DNA from: UBA4735 sp035935465
GTDB taxonomy: Bacteria; Chloroflexota; Limnocylindria; P2-11E
Assembly: GCA_035935465.1 (NCBI GenBank)
Contig: DASYXA010000127.1
Location: 1 to 7,528 of the forward strand
Direction of reading: 5' to 3'
Length of the DNA: 7,528 nt
Shown: positions 1 to 4,569 of the stretch, piece after piece
How positions within the stretch are numbered: position 1 is the first letter of the stretch
Layout: the number at the start of each line of letters is the position of its first letter
Made by a program: the position numbers and the translations under genes
The notes under the pieces: model-generated
Database searches by the model: none
Seen by the model: the letters and a program-made list of their open reading frames with translations, nothing else
What the model was told of the DNA's origin: nothing

Positions 1-81
1 CTCGACGTCCGCCGCGAGGTCATCGACGTCTTCCACCTCGGCCGCCGGGTCAGGACCGTGCCCTTCAGGCTCGACGGGTGA
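1..81 (+). CDS. C-terminal tail of an unidentified protein (5' end outside window)
   Basis: Frame 1 is open from the first base to a TGA at 79-81, giving 26 residues that end VPFRLDG. Every sense codon in it ends in G or C, as in the confirmed genes of this window, which supports real coding. The tail is rich in Arg, Val and Asp and has no membrane segment. The fragment is too short to assign a family, and I do not recognise it. The stop lies inside the first copy of the tandem duplication that carries the thpR promoter, so thpR starts 73 bp downstream and may or may not be co-transcribed with it. Confidence 0.55.
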   Translation, partial: LDVRREVIDVFHLGRRVRTVPFRLDG

Positions 82-102
82 ACGATGTCCTGCAGGCAGA
101 TC

Positions 103-108
103 TAGCCT
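103..108 (+). promoter_or_regulatory. Upstream copy of the -10-like box (TAGCCT)
   Basis: TAGCCT fits the TANNNT pattern and sits 7 nt before the ATG at 116. It is the duplicated partner of the thpR box at 143-148. If used, it would start a transcript at or near the ATG at 116, giving a 9-codon reading frame ahead of thpR. No convincing -35 element is present. It may be a relic of the duplication. Confidence 0.3.
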
Positions 109-115
109 GCGCGCC

Positions 116-145
116 ATGAACGATGTCCTGCTGGGTGAGACTTAG
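116..145 (+). other. Possible 9-codon upstream ORF (MNDVLLGET)
   Basis: ATG at 116 opens a frame of nine codons ending with TAG at 143-145. That TAG is also the first three bases of the downstream TAGCCT box. The frame exists because the thpR start region was duplicated. Whether it is translated is unknown. It could act as a leader peptide on transcripts from the upstream promoter copy, or be incidental. Confidence 0.18.
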
Positions 146-148
146 CCT
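143..148 (+). promoter_or_regulatory. -10 box for thpR, leaderless spacing
   Basis: TAGCCT (TANNNT type) ends 6 nt before the thpR ATG. RNA polymerase normally initiates about 6-7 nt downstream of a -10 box, so the transcript would begin at or next to the start codon. Consistent with this, no Shine-Dalgarno sequence precedes the ATG. The same geometry occurs at the two minus-strand genes of this window. Confidence 0.5.
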
Positions 149-154
149 CGGTCC

Positions 155-772
155 ATGCGGCTGTTCATCGCGGTCCCGCTCCCCACGGAGCTCACCGCCC
201 GCGCCGCCGCGCTCCTCCCGGCAGCCCTGCCGGCCGTCAGGCCGGTCCGGCCGGAGCGCATGCACGTCACGCTCGCGTTCCTGGGCTCCACGGCCGATCC
301 CGACCTCGACCGGATCGTCGAGGCGGCCGGCGCCGCGGTCGCCGGCCAGGCGCCGTTCGAGCTGGCGTTCTCCGGCGCCGGCCGCTTCCCGCCGACCGGC
401 CGGCCGAGGGTCGTCTGGCTGGGGATCGGCGACGGCCGCGAGCCCCTGGCGGCGCTCGCGGCGCGGGTCACCGGCGAGCTCCGGCAGCGCGGCCGCACAT
501 TCGACGACCGGCCCTTCGCCCCGCACCTGACCCTCGCGCGCGTCCGGCCCGACGTGTCGGTGCCTGAACGCCGCACCATCGCCGCGGCCGTCGAGGCGCT
601 CGCCGTGCCCGACCTGCGGACCAGGGTGGATCGGATCGAGGTCGTGGAGAGCGTCCTGTCGCCGAAGGGCCCTCGCTACACCGGCCGGGCCGAGCTCCCG
701 CTCGCTAGCGTCGCGTCTCCGACGGCGCGTGGAGCATCGGCGAGGACGTCTTGGCCGACACCGCCGCGCTGA
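155..772 (+). CDS. thpR: RNA 2',3'-cyclic phosphodiesterase (2H phosphoesterase, formerly 2'-5' RNA ligase)
   Basis: The 205-residue product opens with MRLFIAVPLP, typical of the ThpR/LigT family, and carries the two signature HxT motifs: H37-V-T39 (HVTLAFLG) and H124-L-T126 (HLTLARV). These supply the paired catalytic histidines that hydrolyse 2',3'-cyclic phosphodiester ends of RNA in the cytoplasm. The family core ends near residue 184. The remaining 21 or so residues are low-complexity Ala/Ser/Thr/Arg and are encoded within the 68 bp that overlap the 3' end of the convergent protease gene, so this tail is probably a dispensable extension. The ATG at 155 is chosen because the family N-terminus starts exactly there and a TAGCCT box lies 6 nt upstream. 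The biological substrate is unknown in most bacteria. Family assignment is firm. Confidence 0.93.
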   Translation: MRLFIAVPLPTELTARAAALLPAALPAVRPVRPERMHVTLAFLGSTADPDLDRIVEAAGAAVAGQAPFELAFSGAGRFPPTGRPRVVWLGIGDGREPLAALAARVTGELRQRGRTFDDRPFAPHLTLARVRPDVSVPERRTIAAAVEALAVPDLRTRVDRIEVVESVLSPKGPRYTGRAELPLASVASPTARGASARTSWPTPPR

Positions 773-2756
773 GGTCGGTCTTGGAGATGCGCTCCTCCAG
801 CCGCTCGGCGTGCGTGCCGGTCGCATCCGCGCTCTTCACCGCCGCCGATACCTCGCCGACGAACGGCCCGACGAGGAGCGCAGCCATCGCGAGCGCGACC
901 CCGGCGCCCGCGAGGAGCTTCAGCTCGTCGGCGACGCCCGGCGGGATGATCCCCGCGACGAGCCCGGGAACGCCGGACAGCACGAGGACCGTGATCCCGA
1001 GGATGTACGCCACGGCGGCCGCCGTGTACGCGACGAACCCTGCCTCGAGGCGCGTCCGGAGCCGCCGGGGGTGCCGGATGAGGTCGGCGAACACGAACCG
1101 CAGGGCCTTTCGCCGGAGCGCATTGACGTTCGCGAGGTCCGACAGCACGTAGTAGCCGTCGAACTCGAGGAGCGGCGACAGGTTGAACACCACGCTCACG
1201 AGATTCGCGATCGCCAGCCACACGGCCAGGTCCTGCACCTGACCGGTCGACAGCGCCGCGCCGATGCCGAGCACGCCGGCGAGCGCGAAGTTGAACAACG
1301 GCCCGGCCGCGTTCACGATCGCGCGGCGCGTCCGGCCGATGAACCAGGCGTCCGACGTGTCGACCCAGATGACCGGCGTGAACCACAGCAGGCCGAGCCC
1401 CGCGCGGCCGACCCGGCGGCCCTCGGCCTTCGTCGCGATGGCGTGCGCGGCCTCGTGGCCGAGGCCCGCGAGCGCGAGGCCGATGAACGCGACCGCGAGG
1501 CCGCCGATGCCGAAGTCCGCGGCCGTGGCCTGGCGGAACGTGCGCGCGAGCGCGACGGCGCCGGTCGCGCCGATCGCGATGGCCGCGATCGCGCCCGGGC
1601 GGGTGAAGGCCGGACGCAGCAGACGGTGGAGCAGGCCGGCGATCCGGTCGGCGTCCTTCAGCTCGAGCCGCGGAGCGAGCACGAGGTCGAGCAGGCGCAT
1701 GAGCCGCGCATCCGGCTCGTCGCTCGCGATCCGTGGCGTCGTGACGAGGCCCGCCGCCTGGAGCGCCGCGACCGTCGCGAAGACGGTCGCGGGGTCATCG
1801 AGCCCGGTGCGCTCGGCGTGGCGCATCGCGAGCTCGCGCAGGCTCCGGTCGCCGTCGAGGTCCTCGTAGATCGCGAGGCCCTCCGTCGAGAGGCGCAGGT
1901 ACGTGCCGCCCTTCGGGTCGTGCAGGATCAGGCTCCGCGGATCGTCGGGCGCCGGGAGCACGCGCACCGCGGCGTTCCGCTGCGGCGAATGCTTCACCTG
2001 CATCGTCGATTCGAGGCGCGCGACGACCTGGCGGTACTTCTTCACGATCGTCCGCACGTCCTCGCCGCTGATCCGGAACGCCCGGACGTGCGTCGTCGCC
2101 CGGGCGGTGGCGCTGCGCGGTGCGCCGGTGAGGACGGAGACCTCGCCGAGGAACGCGCCGGCCGCGCCGTGACCGACGACCCGTTCGACCCCGTCCTGGA
2201 CGTGGACGACCTCGACCTCGCCGCTGCGCAGCAGGAAGGCCTCGTCGCCGCGCTCGCCCTGCTGGAGGATCACGTCGCCGGGCATGAAGCTCGCGGGCAC
2301 GAGGTGCGCCGCGAGATCGGCGATCGCCTCGGACGGGAGATCGGCGAACGGGCTGTCGCGGCGCAGGAAATTGGTGGCCGCACGGAGGTCCGCGAACGCC
2401 CGGAGCTCCTGCGCGAAGTCGCGCTCGCCCGCGATGGCCCCGAGGAGCGCGTCCTTCGGGATCCGCAGGCCGACCGACGACGCGCTCGCCACGACCGTCG
2501 CGTTCCGCGGCTGGTCCAGCACCACGGCCATCTCGCCGACGAGCGCGGGTGCGGCCATGGTCGCAAGGGTCCGCAGGCGATCGCCGGTCATGACCCGGAC
2601 CCGGCCCGAGGCGAGCGCGATCACGTCGCCGGGGGGATCGCCCTCGCGCACGATCGTCTCGCCGGGAGAGAACCGCGCCGGGGCGCTCGCGGCCACGAGT
2701 CGGGCCCGGACGGCGGTGGAGAGGCTCAAGAACGGACCGAAATCGAGCGTCCCCAC
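705..2756 (-). CDS. Cyclic-nucleotide-regulated M50 membrane metalloprotease with PqqD-like domain
   Basis: This 683-residue product joins four modules. Residues about 10-125 and 135-250 are two cyclic-nucleotide-binding domains. Each keeps a phosphate-binding cassette with the glutamate and arginine of ligand-competent members (G74-E75 with R84-N-A-T; G204-E205 with R214-S-A-T). Residues about 272-340 resemble PqqD-like peptide-recognition domains (ILHDPKGGTYLRLS, then a winged-helix-like stretch). Residues about 385-635 form a polytopic M50 (site-2 protease) core with zinc motif H434-E-A-A-H438 inside a membrane helix and the third ligand D533 in SPLLEFDGYY. A short charged, probably cytoplasmic tail follows. 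All catalytic residues are present. By inference, cAMP or a related nucleotide gates intramembrane cleavage or peptide processing; the substrate is unknown. The GTG start at 2756 places the first domain correctly and has a TAGGCT box 8 nt upstream. The stop lies inside thpR, with convergent overlap. No RiPP precursor or maturase is adjacent. Confidence 0.87.
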   Translation of the reverse strand: MGTLDFGPFLSLSTAVRARLVAASAPARFSPGETIVREGDPPGDVIALASGRVRVMTGDRLRTLATMAAPALVGEMAVVLDQPRNATVVASASSVGLRIPKDALLGAIAGERDFAQELRAFADLRAATNFLRRDSPFADLPSEAIADLAAHLVPASFMPGDVILQQGERGDEAFLLRSGEVEVVHVQDGVERVVGHGAAGAFLGEVSVLTGAPRSATARATTHVRAFRISGEDVRTIVKKYRQVVARLESTMQVKHSPQRNAAVRVLPAPDDPRSLILHDPKGGTYLRLSTEGLAIYEDLDGDRSLRELAMRHAERTGLDDPATVFATVAALQAAGLVTTPRIASDEPDARLMRLLDLVLAPRLELKDADRIAGLLHRLLRPAFTRPGAIAAIAIGATGAVALARTFRQATAADFGIGGLAVAFIGLALAGLGHEAAHAIATKAEGRRVGRAGLGLLWFTPVIWVDTSDAWFIGRTRRAIVNAAGPLFNFALAGVLGIGAALSTGQVQDLAVWLAIANLVSVVFNLSPLLEFDGYYVLSDLANVNALRRKALRFVFADLIRHPRRLRTRLEAGFVAYTAAAVAYILGITVLVLSGVPGLVAGIIPPGVADELKLLAGAGVALAMAALLVGPFVGEVSAAVKSADATGTHAERLEERISKTDLSAAVSAKTSSPMLHAPSETRR

Positions 2757-2764
2757 AGCCCGCG

Positions 2765-2770
2765 AGCCTA
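2765..2770 (-). promoter_or_regulatory. -10 box for the M50 protease gene
   Basis: Read on the minus strand this is TAGGCT, ending 8 nt before the GTG start. It matches the TANNNT boxes before thpR (TAGCCT) and before the HExxH gene (TACGAT). The position implies a leaderless or nearly leaderless transcript, and no ribosome-binding site is visible between box and start. No clear -35 element is seen. Confidence 0.42.
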
Positions 2771-2783
2771 GCGGAAGGTCCCT

Positions 2784-2804
2784 CGCCCGCCCGCTCGGCG
2801 GGCG
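2784..2804. other. 8-bp inverted repeat in the divergent intergenic region
   Basis: CGCCCGCC and GGCGGGCG form a perfect 8-bp stem with a 5-nt spacer. It lies upstream of the minus-strand protease promoter and upstream of the DUF4395 gene. In such GC-rich DNA short palindromes arise often. It could be a shared operator or cruciform, or nothing. No T-run follows on either strand, so it is not a convincing terminator. Confidence 0.25.
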
Positions 2805-2839
2805 CGGGAATCAGGCGTAGGGCCTAGGCGTTTGCATTT

Positions 2840-2864
2840 CCGAGTCGCATACTCGGATTCGGAA
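2840..2864 (+). promoter_or_regulatory. Palindromic operator candidate overlapping a possible -10 of the DUF4395-thioredoxin gene
   Basis: CCGAGT (2840-2845) and ACTCGG (2851-2856) are perfect inverted repeats around the 5-nt centre CGCAT. A related TCGGAA (2859-2864) follows, complementary to TTCCGA at 2838-2843. A weak -10-like CATACT (2848-2853) lies inside the palindrome, about 24 nt before the ATG, so a bound repressor would block it. ACTCGG-type half-sites recall those of some Rrf2/IscR-family iron-sulfur or redox regulators. That link is from memory and tentative. The palindrome could alternatively form a 5'-UTR hairpin if transcription starts further upstream. Confidence 0.4.
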
Positions 2865-2866
2865 AA

Positions 2867-2872
2867 GAGGGG
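2867..2872 (+). promoter_or_regulatory. Ribosome-binding site of the DUF4395-thioredoxin gene
   Basis: GAGGGG lies 4 nt before the ATG at 2877, with the best anti-SD match GAGG 6 nt away. This fixes the start at ATG 2877. The upstream in-frame TTG at 2832 would read through the palindrome and has no ribosome-binding site. Unlike its neighbours, this gene therefore has a conventional leader. Confidence 0.6.
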
Positions 2873-2876
2873 CGCC

Positions 2877-3584
2877 ATGAGCAGCCTGACGGTCAGCCGC
2901 ACCGCGCATCCATACCGCGACACCGAGGTGATCGACGCACGTGCGCCGCGCACCAACCAGGCGATCGTCGGAACGCTGTCGCTCCTGGCGGTCGCCACCG
3001 GCTGGTGGGGGGTCCTTGCCGCGGTCGCGCTGCAGCTGGCGATCGGGCTGACCTTCGGGCGTCGCTACTGCCTGCCCTGCCTCCTGTACTTCGAGGTCAT
3101 CCAACCGCGGCTCGGCGAGGGCCCGATCGAGGACTCGCGGCCGCCCCGCTTCGCGAACATCGTCGGCGTCGCCTTCTTGACGGCCGCGACGATCGCGTAC
3201 GCGGCCGGCTTCGGGGCCGCCGGCGCGGTCCTCGGCGGCATCGTCGCGGCGCTCGCGCTGCTCGCGGCGACCACCGGACTGTGCGTCGGCTGCGAGATGT
3301 ACCGGTTCGCCGCGAGGCTCCGCGGCGTGCGATCGCGGGTCATCGACCGCGTCGATCTCATCGAGCTCGGCGCGGTGGTCGAGGGCGAGGTCGTCGTGGA
3401 GTTCACGCATCCGCTGTGCACCGACTGCCGCGAGCTCGAGCGCAGGCTGCGCGGCGCGGGCCGCGCGGTCCTCACGATCGACGTGTCGCAGCGCCCGTCG
3501 CTGGCGCGGAAGTACGGGGTGACGGTCGTGCCGACCGCCGTGCTCGTCGGTCCCGATGGGGCGGTCCGCTCCCGGATCGCCTGA
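2877..3584 (+). CDS. DUF4395 membrane protein fused to a thioredoxin-like domain, three CxxC motifs
   Basis: The 235-residue product starts with a soluble segment leading into VIDARAPRTNQ, the typical opening of DUF4395. Hydrophobic stretches follow at about 28-58, 94-113 and 115-133. Residues 170-235 form a thioredoxin-like domain with a CTDC redox pair (C181, C184), a following strand and the cis-proline region VVPT (P219). Two further pairs lie in the DUF4395 part: CLPC (C65, C68) and CVGC (C136, C139), each at a membrane boundary. The thioredoxin domain is short for the fold (usually about 100 residues) and ends soon after the VVPT strand, so it may be minimal. By inference this is a membrane thiol-disulfide or sulfur relay protein. 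The partner is unknown, and no sulfurtransferase gene is next to it here. A clear SD fixes the start. Confidence 0.82.
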   Translation: MSSLTVSRTAHPYRDTEVIDARAPRTNQAIVGTLSLLAVATGWWGVLAAVALQLAIGLTFGRRYCLPCLLYFEVIQPRLGEGPIEDSRPPRFANIVGVAFLTAATIAYAAGFGAAGAVLGGIVAALALLAATTGLCVGCEMYRFAARLRGVRSRVIDRVDLIELGAVVEGEVVVEFTHPLCTDCRELERRLRGAGRAVLTIDVSQRPSLARKYGVTVVPTAVLVGPDGAVRSRIA

Positions 3585-3653
3585 CCGGCCGGCCGCGTCA
3601 GCCGCGCGTTCGAGCGAGCCCGACGCGACCGATCGACCGCCGCGTCGCGATCG

Positions 3654-3672
3654 CGCCCGCGAAGCGCGGGCG
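3654..3672. terminator. GC-rich hairpin between convergent genes, possible bidirectional terminator
   Basis: CGCCCGCG and CGCGGGCG form a perfect 8-bp stem with loop AAG, midway in the 99-bp gap between two convergent stop codons (3582-3584 plus strand, 3684-3686 minus strand). The location suits a shared terminator. No T-tract follows on either strand, so intrinsic termination is uncertain. Confidence 0.35.
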
Positions 3673-3683
3673 GCGCGTGCCGC

Positions 3684-4193
3684 TCAGCGCAGCCGCGCTG
3701 CTCGCGTCGGCTGCGTACGGAGGAGCCGCTCCCGCGGCCGGCACCAAGCCGGCGGAGCGACCCCGAGGCGCCTGCGGAAGTTGTCGAACGCGTAGGTGTC
3801 GCAGAGGACCTCGGCCGAGGTGCCCCAGCCGTGCGTGAGATACAGCCACCAGTGGCAGAACTCGTGGAGATAGAGGAACCGGATGACGTCGCGGCGAGTG
3901 CGGAACGAGACGAGCGGGTAGCCGCGGGATCCGAGGTCGACCATCTCGCGGAACGGCCGGAACGGCTCGGGCACCTGGATGAGCATCTCGGCCGAGTCCC
4001 AGAACGTGAATGCGACCAGGTGCGGCCGGCTGCGGTAGCGCAGGGCCTTCACGGTCACCGTGTAGCCGGTCGCCGGGGGGAGGCCGCGGAGCACGGCCCG
4101 GATCTCCGCCGGCCGGTGCGATGGCAGCTCCGAGCGGACGGCCATCGGGCCGGGCGGGCGACCAGGGCCTTCGTCGATGTTCCGGATGGCCAT
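3684..4193 (-). CDS. Putative zinc-dependent metalloprotein with HExxH motif, unrecognised family
   Basis: This 169-residue soluble product has no signal peptide or membrane segment. Residues 46-80 look like beta strands (YTVTVKALRY, then LIQVPEPF). The helix at 103-120 carries H110-E-F-C-H114, a gluzincin-type zinc motif. It is followed by SAEVLCDTYAFDNF with E128 and D132 as possible third ligand or support residues, a layout reminiscent of small SprT- or IrrE-like minigluzincins, though I cannot place it in either. Cysteines C113, C131 and C151 could also bind metal. Codon use is strongly GC3 biased, and competing frames on the other strand have no recognisable protein. The ATG at 4193 is chosen because a TACGAT box ends 6 nt before it. 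In-frame ATG codon 17 is an alternative. The reading frame stays open far upstream, but only through the T-box leader. Confidence 0.72.
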   Translation of the reverse strand: MAIRNIDEGPGRPPGPMAVRSELPSHRPAEIRAVLRGLPPATGYTVTVKALRYRSRPHLVAFTFWDSAEMLIQVPEPFRPFREMVDLGSRGYPLVSFRTRRDVIRFLYLHEFCHWWLYLTHGWGTSAEVLCDTYAFDNFRRRLGVAPPAWCRPRERLLRTQPTRAARLR

Positions 4194-4199
4194 GCCTCG

Positions 4200-4205
4200 A
4201 TCGTA
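4200..4205 (-). promoter_or_regulatory. -10 box for the HExxH gene, leaderless spacing
   Basis: On the minus strand TACGAT ends 6 nt before the ATG at 4193, matching the thpR arrangement. No Shine-Dalgarno fits between the box and the start, so the transcript is probably leaderless. A -35 element is not clear. The box lies back to back with the trp promoter about 45 bp away. Confidence 0.45.
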
Positions 4206-4249
4206 CGCAAGCGTCCTGCCCATTCCTGCCTGGCCAGTTCGGCGCCGGC

Positions 4250-4279
4250 TTGCCTGGCGTGCGGGGCCGGGCCTAGGAT
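4250..4279 (+). promoter_or_regulatory. Promoter of the trp operon
   Basis: TTGCCT (4250-4255) and TAGGAT (4274-4279) resemble -35 and -10 hexamers with an 18-nt spacer. Transcription would start near 4286, just before the T-box stem I, giving a leader of roughly 280 nt to the trpE start. The -10 belongs to the same TANNNT type seen before the leaderless genes. Here a long structured leader follows instead. Confidence 0.5.
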
Positions 4280-4289
4280 GTGGATAACG

Positions 4290-4540
4290 TCGTCCGAGCG
4301 GGAACGAGTAGCCGGCGCGAGCCGTGTAGCGAACCGGGACAGGTGTGAGCCGGTACGGCGGACGCAGGTGAATGGATCCCGCGAGACGCCGCGGCGAATG
4401 CAGTAGCCGCGGCCGGAGGCCCGCCGTTATCGCCGGGCGCTGCGTGATCGCGCAGGCTGAGGGCCCGATCCCACTTCTGGGAGCAGGCCGAGATCGGGTG
4501 GCACCACGACCCTCGTCCCGAGATGGGAGCGAGGGTCTTT
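4290..4540 (+). promoter_or_regulatory. T-box riboswitch, tRNA-Trp specific (UGG specifier), controlling trpEGD
   Basis: Stem I closes with GCGGGA (4298-4303) pairing TCCCGC (4377-4382). AGTA (4307-4310) on the 5' side and GGTGAATGGA on the 3' side form the loop-E/specifier region, with specifier TGG at 4373-4375 (Trp). The distal arm has GCCGT/ACGGC and ACCGG/CCGGT helices with a canonical GGTGTGAG apical stretch (4342-4349). Further hairpins follow: GCCGCGGC at 4388-4395 with 4406-4413, whose loop holds GAA and AGTA; GCCCG/CGGGC at 4419-4438; and CTGCG/CGCAG at 4440-4455. The T-box sequence GGGTGGCACCACG lies at 4496-4508. In the antiterminator, CGGG (4495-4498) pairs CCCG (4517-4520), leaving bulge TGGCACC, and ACGA (4506-4509) pairs TCGT (4513-4516). 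The bulge bases UGGC match the GCCA 3' end expected of bacterial tRNA-Trp, whose discriminator is G73. Uncharged tRNA-Trp should favour read-through into trpE. Confidence 0.93.
4508..4540 (+). terminator. Regulated intrinsic terminator of the Trp T-box
   Basis: GACCCTCG (4508-4515) pairs perfectly with CGAGGGTC (4530-4537). The stem continues as TCCC (4516-4519) with GGGA (4525-4528), leaving G4529 bulged and a 5-nt loop GAGAT. TTTGCGTTTC follows, an interrupted and fairly weak U-tract. The 5' arm shares bases 4508-4519 with the antiterminator, so the two structures exclude each other, as in class I T-boxes acting by attenuation. Confidence 0.85.
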
Positions 4541-4556
4541 GCGTTTCAAGACCCGT

Positions 4557-4564
4557 GGAAGGAG
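4557..4564 (+). promoter_or_regulatory. Ribosome-binding site of trpE
   Basis: GGAAGGAG lies 5 nt before GTG 4570-4572. It decides the trpE start against the longer open frame, which runs back to an ATG at 4372 but passes through the specifier loop, T-box and terminator. It lies outside the terminator stem, so control is transcriptional rather than by sequestering the SD. Confidence 0.8.
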
Positions 4565-4569
4565 CGGGC

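Larger units (their letters stand above)
79..154 (+). repeat. Imperfect 38-bp tandem duplication carrying two promoter boxes
   Basis: Two adjacent units, about 79-116 and 117-154, begin with the identical 15-mer TGAACGATGTCCTGC (79-93 and 117-131). They diverge slightly, then share CTAGCCT or TTAGCCT followed by a short spacer and CCATG. Each unit therefore contains a TAGCCT box (103-108 and 143-148) followed 7 or 6 nt later by an ATG (116 and 155). The second ATG starts thpR. The arrangement looks like a duplicated promoter and start region. I see no relation to a mobile element. Confidence 0.7.

Noticed and set aside
705..2756. A RiPP biosynthetic cluster around the PqqD-like M50 protein
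   Set aside because: No radical SAM, lanthionine or cyclodehydratase gene and no short precursor-like ORF is adjacent. The neighbours are thpR and a DUF4395 gene.
729..2771. A long open frame of about 680 codons on the plus strand opposite the M50 protease gene
   Set aside because: Its translation is almost entirely Arg/Glu/Asp/Ala/Gly with no recognisable domain, the usual antisense shadow of a GC3-biased gene. The minus strand encodes intact domains.
2820..2830. GGGCCTAGG, also found at 4269-4277 before the trp leader, as a second promoter for the DUF4395 gene
   Set aside because: The hexamer TAGGCG here lacks the final T of TANNNT and no -35 is visible. A 9-bp match within GC-rich DNA is weak evidence of shared regulation.
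2832..2876. A TTG start at 2832 for the DUF4395 gene
   Set aside because: It has no SD, would place the palindrome inside the coding region, and adds residues not typical of the family. ATG 2877 has a good SD.
4372..4569. A longer trpE reading frame beginning at the ATG at 4372
   Set aside because: The ATG includes the T-box specifier region, and the frame would translate the T-box and terminator. The extra residues are unlike any TrpE, and a strong SD precedes GTG 4570.
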